Below are positions 1-9,253 of a stretch of 64,000 nt of DNA, one piece after another (position 1 is the first letter of the stretch; each line of letters opens with the position of its first letter). The translations under genes were made by a program, and so were the position numbers. A model generated the notes under the pieces. The model had not been told where the DNA came from. It worked only from the letters and a program-made list of their open reading frames with translations, and searched no databases. Source of the stretch: Scheffersomyces stipitis CBS 6054. Its lineage: Eukaryota > Ascomycota > Pichiomycetes > Serinales > Debaryomycetaceae. Location of the stretch: positions 868,001 to 932,000 of the forward strand of contig NC_009046.1 of NCBI RefSeq assembly GCF_000209165.1, written 5' to 3'.

Positions 1-1706
1 ATTTCATTCAACGCCTTGTTGTAATAATTCTCTTCTATTAGTCCTGTCATAATTCTGTTGTAATCCTCTATTTCAATTTGATTAGATTTGCAATTCGTAA
101 TGTAGTCCCTAAGTAGTAAAATCACGTACCTCATTACAATATAATTTCCAGTGTAAAGAACATTAATAAACTCAGAAATATGCTCTTCTATCAATCTCTC
201 GAATTTTTTCTTCTTTTTATGTAATGAACTAACCCTTATGTCGTGGTCATTTGCTACTAGAAATCTCAATATTTCTATGGATTTAACCTTGTCTGCAATG
301 GTTGATTGGTCGTCAAAGATTTTTCTACACTCCTTTCTGAGCTCAGTCTTGTTACGCAGTAGCTCAACCCACTTCTCGTACTCACTCTCGAAATCAAAGC
401 AGTGCTCCAAAAGCAGCATTGAAGTATCAAAGTAGTCGAAAAGGGAGATTTGGTCATCAGTATCGTCTAGTAGCTCCTGATATTGAGGTTGCACTGTGAA
501 ATTTGGTATGTCAAGACTGTCTGCAACCAGTAACAGTATTGATGTGTTCGAAATATCGCCGCATATACTTATATTCGATTCGACAGGTGCTAGAAGCTTT
601 GATGCTGATGAAGCGAATCCGACATTTCCAAGGCTATCTGTTCCAGGGTTAATAATTCCAGGAGATGTCATGATTTTAAATGGTGTGCTTGTTCTCGGAT
701 CTAACAATAGGATGCTCTCCTTTATCTGGTTGTCTATGGTACCATGGGCAGATGCAATTGTAGTCGCTTGTAGACTAGCTGATGATTTGTGCCTATTACT
801 GTTTGGATGAAGAAGGTTAAAGACGAAATTCAGATCAGCTTTAACTATATTAGAATTAATAGAACCTTTTGTCCCCTTTGGATATATTGAACTAGAATGG
901 CCTGTTATTGATTCGACCGTGTAAGTTGTCCCTTTTCTTGGTAATTTTACCTCGCTCTCATTGTCCAAAGTGATTAAATTATCTTTTTGGTCACTAAAAG
1001 CTGAGGACGGCGTTTCACTATCCTTTACGGAACTTTGCCGCTCTACTTCCAAATCGTCCGTATAATCCAATAACAATGCCTTTGTGCTGTTTCTCCGATA
1101 GTTTGGGTTGATTATTTGAACTTTGTTGTTTACAGACTTCAAATTAACCCTTGCCACAAAATCTAGATCCTGGAGAATATAATGCACGTCTGGGTTTTCT
1201 GGCATGGGCTCTTGCGTTATGACTTCTAACGGTTCATCTCTGTTGCAGCCGGTCTCGCAGACTTCTTCTCGTGAGCTAGACGATGAACGGGTACATTCTT
1301 CGTCGGCATCATAGCATATATATATTACGCTTCCAATCAATATCAAATATATGATAATGAATATTGCGATAGAAAGAGCGAAACCATTCCCTGGGGTAAT
1401 AGTTTGTAATTCGAAAGACACACGTTGATATAAATGTGAAACTGTTTGAGTAAGGAGCTGCAAATTAAAAATCGGTTTGGGGCTCTTGCTTATAATCAGC
1501 AGCACTGACTTTTGAAATGTAGGCTCCTGTTTTTCAAAAGCATGTGGACTATCTATAAGTAGGGGTTCATGCTTATATTGCCGTCCAAATCCAGCATCTA
1601 GTAACTTTAAAGAAGAAATCTTTTTATACGCCTGAAGTTCAGAGACATATCTTGCAAATTCTGACAATTGAAGCCAAATGTAGGTGACAACATCGGCAAG
1701 GGACAT
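1..1706 (-). CDS. Unrecognised single-pass membrane protein, 3' end outside window
   Basis: Reading the minus strand from an ATG at 1706, the frame stays open for 568 codons to the window edge, so the C terminus is missing. Residues about 109-131 form one strongly hydrophobic segment rich in Ile, Leu and Tyr, the only clear membrane span. A short soluble N terminus (about 108 residues) precedes it. An acidic, Cys-containing stretch (CYDADEECTR) follows at once, then a long polar tail with Ser- and Asp-rich parts. No catalytic motif or known domain is visible, and I do not recognise the family. The position of the span suggests a membrane-anchored protein with most of its mass on one side, but topology and compartment are unknown. 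The uninterrupted length makes a real gene likely. Confidence 0.75.
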   Translation of the reverse strand, partial: MSLADVVTYIWLQLSEFARYVSELQAYKKISSLKLLDAGFGRQYKHEPLLIDSPHAFEKQEPTFQKSVLLIISKSPKPIFNLQLLTQTVSHLYQRVSFELQTITPGNGFALSIAIFIIIYLILIGSVIYICYDADEECTRSSSSSREEVCETGCNRDEPLEVITQEPMPENPDVHYILQDLDFVARVNLKSVNNKVQIINPNYRRNSTKALLLDYTDDLEVERQSSVKDSETPSSAFSDQKDNLITLDNESEVKLPRKGTTYTVESITGHSSSIYPKGTKGSINSNIVKADLNFVFNLLHPNSNRHKSSASLQATTIASAHGTIDNQIKESILLLDPRTSTPFKIMTSPGIINPGTDSLGNVGFASSASKLLAPVESNISICGDISNTSILLLVADSLDIPNFTVQPQYQELLDDTDDQISLFDYFDTSMLLLEHCFDFESEYEKWVELLRNKTELRKECRKIFDDQSTIADKVKSIEILRFLVANDHDIRVSSLHKKKKKFERLIEEHISEFINVLYTGNYIVMRYVILLLRDYITNCKSNQIEIEDYNRIMTGLIEENYYNKALNE

Positions 1707-2311
1707 CACTCACGCTCGATACCCTCTTTCATTAACTATTAACACGCTGTGCTTATGAAGAACAGAATCATATATCAATTAGAAGAGTTGCAAACTACAA
1801 CTTCTGTATTTAATCTAATTAGTGTGACTAAAAATGAGCAAAAAAATTGATCACAATAGATACATGCTTGAAATTTGATCTAGAAGCAAACTTGCAAATC
1901 ACCATAGAATATAATGAAAATTACAAAATTACTACAGTTCCATCCAATTCATCAGTCTAGAAATTGTTTATATTATTTTTATACAAAGAAAGTATCCTTA
2001 AATGTACATGTACTTGAATGAGTCATGCCTTATTCAGGAACATACTGATATAACAGCTACAATAGGTAATACCAGTCTAAGAAGAGAGATACAAATAATG
2101 GACAGAAGAGCCTTATTGATCAGTAAAGTTCGCTTAAATATGAGTGTCAATAATTACTTGACTATTCATAATTCTTACGCCTTGTATGAATGCTAGAAAG
2201 GACCAGCGCTAATGATTTGGAGTTCATTTAGAAAACAAAATTTAGCCTAGGTCCGACAGCGTAGGTGTATCAGATAAACCTCGAACACATCGCTGAATGC
2301 CTATTTGTTGA
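1707..2311. other. Intergenic region
   Basis: AT-rich spacer of about 600 bp between the start of the membrane-protein gene and the stop of the complex I gene (both on the minus strand). It should hold the promoter of the former and the terminator of the latter. A plus-strand ORF of 64 codons at 2002-2196 has no recognisable features and is probably chance. Confidence 0.5.
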
Positions 2312-2635
2312 TTACCAGTCACCTGGGACAAGAGGTTCTCTTGCAACTGGAATGTTTCTTTGGTACTTGGTACCACCTGGTCTGCATGGTGGGAAGTATG
2401 GGTCAGGGTGGGCATATTCAGCCAACTTAGCCCTGGTTGCAGCAATGACGCTTTCCAACTCAGTTGGATCAGATATGTGCTTATTGGCCTCAAATTGTGC
2501 TCTGATCTTTATGGTTTCTGCTCTATAGGCATCGAACTTCAATGAGCTGTCGAATGCGGTTCTCAAAGCTTGTCTGAACAAAGATGCCACCCTCTTAGAG
2601 TTGGCTTCTGTGAATGGTAATATGGCTCTAGACAT
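2312..2635 (-). CDS. Mitochondrial complex I LYR-type accessory subunit (NDUFB9/B22 family)
   Basis: A 107-residue protein with the layout of the B22/NDUFB9 subunit of NADH:ubiquinone oxidoreductase. The N terminus holds an LYR-type helix pattern (VASLFRQALRTAFD), followed by a conserved helical core (FEANKHISDPTELESVIAATRAKLAEYAHPDPY) and a Pro/Gly-rich C terminus ending PLVPGDW. Family members bind the acyl-carrier subunit through the LYR fold on the membrane arm of complex I, at the matrix side of the inner mitochondrial membrane. The length suits the family. A CCAAT box lies about 100 bp upstream, which fits HAP-type control of respiratory genes. Its presence implies a yeast that has kept complex I, unlike Saccharomyces. 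The assignment rests on motif and length recognition. Confidence 0.85.
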   Translation of the reverse strand: MSRAILPFTEANSKRVASLFRQALRTAFDSSLKFDAYRAETIKIRAQFEANKHISDPTELESVIAATRAKLAEYAHPDPYFPPCRPGGTKYQRNIPVAREPLVPGDW

Positions 2636-2998
2636 TTTTATATATATATTCTTCCAGGTTGCTTGGAGCTACAGCGTTTGAATTAACAAGTTATTGCTAA
2701 AAACAAGTCTGTTCATTTTTTCAATCGTATGGATATAATTGGTTGTCTCTATATGTAGGAAACATTTTACAATAGATAGCTTTTTATTATGTAAGAATGT
2801 GACTGAAATTTGGCTGCGTCTTAAAAAGTTATAATACACCAAGGAGTCTATGATAGTACCTTTTCCTCGTACGATGGGATTGGCCTCTCATATTATACAT
2901 TTCAATTATACGAAACCAATGTAACTTCATTCAAGATCCAATAATACATAATTCAAGCAATCAGTATATGATAAGAATACAAAAACATTCGACTAAAA
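2636..2998. other. Intergenic region
   Basis: About 360 bp between SAC6 (3' end at 2999) and the complex I subunit start. AT-rich; holds the putative CCAAT box and presumably the SAC6 terminator. Nothing else recognised. Confidence 0.5.
2738..2742 (-). promoter_or_regulatory. CCAAT box upstream of the complex I subunit gene
   Basis: ATTGG on the plus strand reads CCAAT towards the minus-strand gene that starts at 2635. HAP2/3/4/5-type complexes bind this element before many yeast respiratory genes. A 5-bp match is weak on its own. Confidence 0.35.
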
Positions 2999-4936
2999 TT
3001 ATAGAGTTTCGGAAACAGCCATCAAACTTCCGACAAAGGACAATATCAATCTACTTCTGACTTCATTGATATCCTCTGGAACTAACCAGATTAGGGCTCC
3101 TAATTTTCTCGCAATAGAAATGGCTAATCTGGCATTGGCGTATTTCTCTTCGTCTGATAAGTTGGCACCCTGGTAAACCAAGTCATAATCAACGTAGCCT
3201 GGCTTAAGCCCATTCAAAACATCCAAAAGGAATACACCACTAGACAAAGATGGATCCTTGAAAGATCTTACGTTAGATGACTTTCCTCCCTTAGCAACTT
3301 GGCTCAGAGCCCATCTCAAAATGTCAGCATCAGTCAAGTTAGCGCCTTTACCTAATTCAGAAAGAGTGCTAACAATATTCCGTCTCATCAATTGCCAGAC
3401 CAATCCCAAAGTTAACAATTTATTTCCATCAACAATATCGGAACCTTCGATACCAACTAACGAGAAGCTGTTTGCCTTGCCGATTTCAACGGCATAGTTG
3501 GTGTTTTCCAAGGCCTTGAAACGAGAAACTTCCCCTCCGTTAGCTGGCTTCTTGTTAACATGCTTGAAGGAAACAGAACCAGGCAACACCTTGTCATAAG
3601 CCTGTAATAAAACCAAACCATCCTTTAAGTCTTCGAAAAGAGAAACAATTGGTGGGTCCACATCCAAAGAATTCAACCACAAAGTAAATACTCTTGCTTC
3701 TCTTTCACCTTCAGCATCGAATTCTTCGATATCGATATTTTCATGCTCTTCAATAGGATCCAATCCTGGGTAAGTGTTGAATAAGTGTGCAACAAAAGCC
3801 AAGTTCAATTTAGGGTTACCAGACACCAACGAAGTTGGGGTTAAGTACTTTCTGCATCCAATCTTCTCAGCATTGTCCAATACTTTTTCGGCTCTCTGCA
3901 AGAGATCAGGGGTCTTTAATGGCAACAAATCACAATGCTCAGGTTGCAATTGGTTTAACAATACAGTATAAGCCACACCATCACTGATGTCCTTAGAGAA
4001 ATTACCTACCCTTCTTTCGGAACCTGCGTTCTTCAAGTGGTAATTAAACCAACGCAACAAGATTTGTTCAGGTGGCAATCTCAAAAATTGTTCTAAAGTT
4101 TCATCGTCTTCCAACAATCTGTACAATTCAGGATGATATTTGATGTCAACCTTAGATAACAAACCTCTTCTGATAATTTGCCATATTAAGCCTAAGATCA
4201 AATGTTCCTTACCGTCAATAATATCTTCGGAATGGACATTGACGACAATGCAACCAATTGCCTTGGCTGAATTGATGACAATGTTCGCGTTTTCAGACAT
4301 CTGGAAGTTGTTCAAAACCTTCTTTCCCTTTTGCAAATTCAAGACTCTTGTATCGATGGTGTCCGGAACAGAGTCATTGATCAACTTCGACAAAACCAAG
4401 CCATCTCTACATTCATCGAATATTTGGAAAGTCTCAGTATCAAATGGCAATCTTTCACCTATGTCTACATCGCCTGCCAAGACAGCGTTGATATGTCTTG
4501 TGAATTCAGTTCTTTCTTCGTCGTTGATTGTATGAGTAGTTCCAGAAGTTTTACCAGTTAAGTAGGTTTTTTTACTGGGGTTAGCTGTAGGAACTGGTGG
4601 CGCTGGTTTGTTCACCCTTCTTGGTGAAAATGACAGTTCTGAAGGAATAGCCACAGTGTCAGATTCATCACTCAAAGTCGATTCCTTAAGCTTTGCAATC
4701 AATTCAACGTAGTCCTCTAATTCAACATGACCAGATGCGTCCACATTTACATGCTTCAATGTTTCTCTAGCTTGATCGTAGGAGTAAGGTCCCTTCTTGG
4801 AAACCGAATTGATTGCGTCTTTTTTTTCAACCCATCCTTTGTCTTCGCCATCAATGCCTCTAAAGTCTTCGATGATACTGAATAAATCCGATTGTCCCAA
4901 CACAGGGAACTTCTTCTGAAGTTTCAATACATTCAT
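2999..4936 (-). CDS. SAC6: Fimbrin, actin filament-bundling protein
   Basis: A 645-residue protein matching yeast fimbrin in length and order. An EF-hand-like N-terminal headpiece (about residues 1-80, opening MNVLKLQKKFPVLGQ) is followed by four calponin-homology domains forming two actin-binding modules (about 130-380 and 400-640). Typical CH-domain cores are visible, such as DGLVLSKLINDSVPDTID, LILGLIWQIIRR, LTLGLVWQLMRRN and SGVFLLDVLNGLKPG. Fimbrin crosslinks actin filaments in cortical patches and cables and is needed for endocytosis and polarity. The frame is intact from the ATG at 4936. It is divergent from PEP3, with a 685-bp shared upstream region. CAP1, another actin regulator, lies far off in the same window, with no sign of linkage. 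Confidence 0.97.
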   Translation of the reverse strand: MNVLKLQKKFPVLGQSDLFSIIEDFRGIDGEDKGWVEKKDAINSVSKKGPYSYDQARETLKHVNVDASGHVELEDYVELIAKLKESTLSDESDTVAIPSELSFSPRRVNKPAPPVPTANPSKKTYLTGKTSGTTHTINDEERTEFTRHINAVLAGDVDIGERLPFDTETFQIFDECRDGLVLSKLINDSVPDTIDTRVLNLQKGKKVLNNFQMSENANIVINSAKAIGCIVVNVHSEDIIDGKEHLILGLIWQIIRRGLLSKVDIKYHPELYRLLEDDETLEQFLRLPPEQILLRWFNYHLKNAGSERRVGNFSKDISDGVAYTVLLNQLQPEHCDLLPLKTPDLLQRAEKVLDNAEKIGCRKYLTPTSLVSGNPKLNLAFVAHLFNTYPGLDPIEEHENIDIEEFDAEGEREARVFTLWLNSLDVDPPIVSLFEDLKDGLVLLQAYDKVLPGSVSFKHVNKKPANGGEVSRFKALENTNYAVEIGKANSFSLVGIEGSDIVDGNKLLTLGLVWQLMRRNIVSTLSELGKGANLTDADILRWALSQVAKGGKSSNVRSFKDPSLSSGVFLLDVLNGLKPGYVDYDLVYQGANLSDEEKYANARLAISIARKLGALIWLVPEDINEVRSRLILSFVGSLMAVSETL

Positions 4937-5621
4937 TCTGGTAAGTATAACTAGCTATCAAATCACAACAAGAACTGAAAGCTCAATTCCTTGTAATTGG
5001 CAAAATTTAGATAAATCCGTATCAGGAATTGACTTCTTATATTTGTTTGCCGTTGTATCTTCGGATGAAAGTTAGGGGTCAAGCACAAAAAACTGACTAT
5101 GAATTTTCCTGTATGTTATTGCCATCATCATAGAAACACTAGCTAAGCCTTTACTGGCTGTGAAAAATCGTACTTTCCATATAGTTGTTAACAAGAACCA
5201 TTGACACCCGATAGATGGATTAAATTAGATAAGTATATGATAACTATGTGTTAGTTTTATGAAATCCTCATACGCAAGATTTTCATAAGTTTTTCAAATA
5301 ATTCGGATTAATTGATGGATTTTGAAACAAAGAACCGAAATTTGTACAAAATTTCAAAACTTCGTTTCAATTACAAGAAGTACAAAGATATTGGTGCCAG
5401 CAAAGTATCAAGGAGAAGACTTCGTTGCATTTATATCCAAATGGCTAAAGTAACAAACCAATTTCCCTCAGAGAACCCAGTATGTTAAAGAGGTTTTAGC
5501 CTGGTCAGGAATTGAAGGAGTATGTGCAGTCACTAAGAATAAGCTTGCGTCAAAGTCTTGATTTGAGTAGAACTCAGATTTATGTGAACTAAGACGTAAA
5601 GCGCTAATGGTCTGAAAATCA
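4937..5621. other. Shared divergent promoter region of SAC6 and PEP3
   Basis: About 685 bp between the start codons of two divergently transcribed genes. AT-rich, without a convincing ORF. It should hold both promoters. No specific site can be named with confidence. Confidence 0.5.
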
Positions 5622-8600
5622 ATGAATTCTAACGGCCGGGACACTTCGACGTCCACTTATTCTGGGTCTGAAAGGTCCAATAATTCGTCAACCAACAATT
5701 ACTCTTCTACTTTGGCAGATGCTACTCTTGGCGATAATGAACATCCTACCTTCGCTGTAGAGCAAGTTCAGCTTGGGTTCGAACTCGACAATGCATTGAT
5801 CCAATTATGTGTTCAGAATAATATTATGTTCTTGATACTTCAAACACATGTCCTTAGAATTGATCTCGATAATCCTTCCACCGTTGGAAGGTATTCAGTA
5901 CCTAGTATGTCCTCTGCAGTTGGAAGCACAATCACTAATGCATGGCTCCACCCAAGTGGAAACCACTTTATTATTCAAACTAACGGAGTCAACTACTACT
6001 ATCTCAACGAGTCTTATAGTAAGTTCAAGGCCTTACCAAAATTCAAAAACTTAAATATCAGTCAAATTGCATTCCCCCACGATCAGTCTACAGCTTCAGA
6101 CAAATCAACTGGTGATTTCCTAATTGGAACAAACGAGGGCCACATATACTTGGCTCAATTAAAACCTCACGATCCAGAAACTCAAGATAGCAAACGAGAT
6201 GAGAAGTACATAAAATTGGTATTCAAATATCAGCATGCCGAAGTTCCTGTGCTTTCTGGCTTAACATTTACGAACAATAATTCCCAGATCAATGCATTCT
6301 TGAATAATAACTTATATGTTTGGGATTGTTTTGACACTTCCTATTCAGAATTAACCAAAGTTTTCAAAACAAATCCCAAAGTTGTGTCATTTCAGTCCGA
6401 TCTTACAGGCAAATCTACTCCTATTTTCGCATCCAATGGTCACCTGTACGTCTACATCTTTTCAAAGTCCAATGAGATTCTTACGAATGACGAAGAGATC
6501 TTGTTGTCACAAGCCGAAAAGCTTGACACTTCCAAGATAAATGAGAATATCAGCTTATCAAGCAACAGTATAATAGTAACTCCGCATCATTTGGTTACAT
6601 TCAACGACGCACATGATAAGTTGATATCTTTCAACAAGTTGTCTTTGTCCAATGCATCGAGCCCTCCTGTCGAGTTGAACTTGAAAAGCTTTTGTAACCC
6701 TGGTGAATATTTATTTGGAATAACAGCTGATTTCAAGAATAATACATACTGGATTTTTTCCAACAACTCTATTTATGAATTAATCATTCGGAACGAGGCT
6801 GTATCCGTTTGGTACAACTACTACAAGATGGGGAAATTCGAAGAGGCCTTGAAATGTTTAGAAGAAAATAACAACAATGGCCTGAACTCTTCAGATTTGT
6901 ACAAGATTGATCTTATCCTTATCAAACAGGGGTACAATTACTTACAAAGAGGTGGGTTTGGATTAGATTATGCAGGTGATGGGGAAGAAAAAAATAGCGA
7001 GAACGATTTTCATAACGACTTGATTGAACTTCAAATCAAAGGGGTCCGGATTTTGGCAAATCTGTCTGAACCCTTTGAGAAGGTCTGTCTCATGTTGTTG
7101 AATTTGCAAGATCATTTGAAGATCGAAACAACATCTAAGCAACAGCTTCCAACTTCTTCATTAGACATATCTACCTTAAGTATAGTTTCTCAGAAGCTAT
7201 TGCTTGAATACCTCCTCGAAAAATTCAGAATAGCGAGAGACCTTGAAAAAAACAAAATCAGAATGGTGGTCTTATCGAGTTGGATCGTGGAGCTTATGTT
7301 AAGAATGATCAATAAATTAGAGACCGACGTAAGTATTAAAACCGCTTCCCCAGTTTTGGGATTGGCAAATGGAGGTTTGAAACACAATTCATTATTTCAG
7401 TCTCACAAGAAGAATTTTGCAACCGGGTTGAATAATTCATTTCAAGAATTTTTAACCACAAATTATAAGTATTTGGATAGAGGAACAATTTATCAGATTA
7501 TGAAGATTTCCCACTGCCCGGATAAGCTTATCTATTATGCTGAATTGATCGAGGATTATGAATTCATCTTGCAGTATTACTTGGATATTAGTGATTTCTC
7601 GAATTCTTTGAGGATCATGACGAAAATTTATACTTCTTCTAGTGACGAATCAAAAGAAATTATCTACAGAGCCTCAACGGTAATGTTGGCAAATGACCCT
7701 ATGCAAACCATAGAGACTTGGTTAAAATTTAATGAGGACATCAATCATGAAAGGCTTTTACCGGCTATATTAACGTACAATAAAAACAATGAATCAATAC
7801 CTATATATGAGAACTACAGTTTACAGTTCTTGCTGAAGATAGTTTACGAGAAGTCAATAAGGAGCGAACAGATTAATAATCATTATTTATCCTTGTTAAT
7901 CACTTACCCAGAGAACGATAAAACGAGCAAGAAGCAAGCAACAAAACAAATTCTAAAGTTATTGAATTTCCTTAGCCAGGAGGCGACTAAGAAGAGACCT
8001 ACTTACAACGCAAATTTTATATTGAGATTATGTTTGACATACAAGCAATTTCAACCAGCAGTTTGGATTTTGATCAATGATATGAATTTGTATGACATTG
8101 CATTGAGTTTGGCTTTGGACAATGACTTAACAGATTTGGGAGAATATGTGCTAAGAGCATATGATAACAGTCTTTCGAAGAAAGAGCGCATCAGTATCGA
8201 ATCATCAGACAGGAGCTATGGAAGTGATGAATACGAAAAAGAAGAGGACATCAACTTCATAGGAAAAGTAAGACTAGAGGAAGAGTCTTACAATACCAGA
8301 AAAAAATTGTGGTTAATGTTTGCCAAATATTTGGTACAATTGGTATGTGAAGGCAAGATGCCGAATATACACTTCGATGACGAGGTGGATGTCGAAGAAA
8401 GCAAATCTGTTAATTCCCAAGCGGAAGTCAAGAAAACTGTTCAAGATGTTACTAATGACTTGGTTGAATCGATAACAAACGAAAAGAAAGACAAGACAGT
8501 CCCTGATGTTGATCTGAAACAACTAAACAAAGTTCTTAAATATATCATCAGCCTTTCAAACTCTGGGCACAGCTCTGGGGTGATTGGATTGAAGGATTTG

Positions 8601-9107
8601 CTTCCTTTATTCCCAGAATCAATTATGATCAACAACTTTAAGGAAGAAATCGTAAAGTCATTGAACCAGTATAACAACAAGATAAACCAGTTGACTTTGG
8701 AAATGAAGGAATCATTGAACATATCGTCAAATTTGAAGCTGCAAATTAGGGATTCGAACAAGATTTCTGAGAAAGCAAAGATATATTCTATAATAGAGCC
8801 TGGAGAACTGTGTCAAATATGCAAGAAGCTATTGATAAACAAAAATTTTATTTACTTTCCTAACTGTCATCACGGGCACCACAAGGATTGTCTTATCCGA
8901 GCTTACATTAAACTGAAGGGTAACTACAGATTCAAAAAGATATTTCTACATTTTAAAAAGAACCCATCAGCAGTGAATAAACGCGAGTTGGACGATATGA
9001 TTACTCGTGAGTGTTTATTATGCAACGATGGCAACATTCTAGTGGTAGATAATTCTTTAATAGACTCTGACCGCGACCAATCTGAATTGATAGAGTGGGA
9101 ATTGTGA
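5622..9107 (+). CDS. PEP3: Vacuolar sorting protein Vps18/Pep3, core subunit of HOPS and CORVET
   Basis: A 1161-residue protein with the Pep3/Vps18 layout. A Ser/Asn-rich N-terminal extension (about 1-40) precedes a beta-propeller-like region (to about 400), then a long alpha-solenoid with clathrin-heavy-chain-type repeats. At the C terminus is a RING-H2-like zinc finger (about 1063-1135) starting CQICKKL, with the CHHGHHKDC cluster in the middle and ending CLLCND. Vps18 is a shared core subunit of the HOPS and CORVET tethering complexes that drive fusion at endosomes and vacuoles. The protein is longer than the S. cerevisiae one (about 918 residues, from memory), partly through low-complexity insertions. 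It is in tandem with SPB1, with 146 bp between them. Confidence 0.93.
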   Translation: MNSNGRDTSTSTYSGSERSNNSSTNNYSSTLADATLGDNEHPTFAVEQVQLGFELDNALIQLCVQNNIMFLILQTHVLRIDLDNPSTVGRYSVPSMSSAVGSTITNAWLHPSGNHFIIQTNGVNYYYLNESYSKFKALPKFKNLNISQIAFPHDQSTASDKSTGDFLIGTNEGHIYLAQLKPHDPETQDSKRDEKYIKLVFKYQHAEVPVLSGLTFTNNNSQINAFLNNNLYVWDCFDTSYSELTKVFKTNPKVVSFQSDLTGKSTPIFASNGHLYVYIFSKSNEILTNDEEILLSQAEKLDTSKINENISLSSNSIIVTPHHLVTFNDAHDKLISFNKLSLSNASSPPVELNLKSFCNPGEYLFGITADFKNNTYWIFSNNSIYELIIRNEAVSVWYNYYKMGKFEEALKCLEENNNNGLNSSDLYKIDLILIKQGYNYLQRGGFGLDYAGDGEEKNSENDFHNDLIELQIKGVRILANLSEPFEKVCLMLLNLQDHLKIETTSKQQLPTSSLDISTLSIVSQKLLLEYLLEKFRIARDLEKNKIRMVVLSSWIVELMLRMINKLETDVSIKTASPVLGLANGGLKHNSLFQSHKKNFATGLNNSFQEFLTTNYKYLDRGTIYQIMKISHCPDKLIYYAELIEDYEFILQYYLDISDFSNSLRIMTKIYTSSSDESKEIIYRASTVMLANDPMQTIETWLKFNEDINHERLLPAILTYNKNNESIPIYENYSLQFLLKIVYEKSIRSEQINNHYLSLLITYPENDKTSKKQATKQILKLLNFLSQEATKKRPTYNANFILRLCLTYKQFQPAVWILINDMNLYDIALSLALDNDLTDLGEYVLRAYDNSLSKKERISIESSDRSYGSDEYEKEEDINFIGKVRLEEESYNTRKKLWLMFAKYLVQLVCEGKMPNIHFDDEVDVEESKSVNSQAEVKKTVQDVTNDLVESITNEKKDKTVPDVDLKQLNKVLKYIISLSNSGHSSGVIGLKDLLPLFPESIMINNFKEEIVKSLNQYNNKINQLTLEMKESLNISSNLKLQIRDSNKISEKAKIYSIIEPGELCQICKKLLINKNFIYFPNCHHGHHKDCLIRAYIKLKGNYRFKKIFLHFKKNPSAVNKRELDDMITRECLLCNDGNILVVDNSLIDSDRDQSELIEWEL

Positions 9108-9164
9108 TATATTTGATGGTGCTGCAAATTTTTTATATGCAATACAAAAATAATATTCTGCTCT

Positions 9165-9177
9165 AAAAAAATTTTTG
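9165..9177 (+). promoter_or_regulatory. RRPE element upstream of SPB1
   Basis: An A-tract joined to a T-tract (AAAAAAATTTTTG) about 80 bp before the SPB1 start codon. It matches the ribosomal RNA processing element that, paired with PAC, marks yeast ribosome-biogenesis promoters. The neighbouring PAC core supports this reading. Confidence 0.6.
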
Positions 9178-9178
9178 A

Positions 9179-9186
9179 ATCTCATC
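9179..9186 (-). promoter_or_regulatory. PAC element upstream of SPB1
   Basis: ATCTCATC on the plus strand reads GATGAGAT on the minus strand, the core of the PAC element. It lies immediately after the RRPE and 68 bp before the SPB1 ATG. This arrangement is typical of co-regulated ribosome-biogenesis genes. Confidence 0.6.
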
Positions 9187-9253
9187 TCCCTGCAAAAGGT
9201 TTTGAAGAGTAGTTACATAGTTTTCTTCTCAACTTTATCTTAAGCATCAAAAA

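Noticed and set aside
2002..2196. 64-codon plus-strand ORF in the 1.7-2.3 kb spacer
   Set aside because: Short, no recognisable motif, AT-rich composition as expected from chance.
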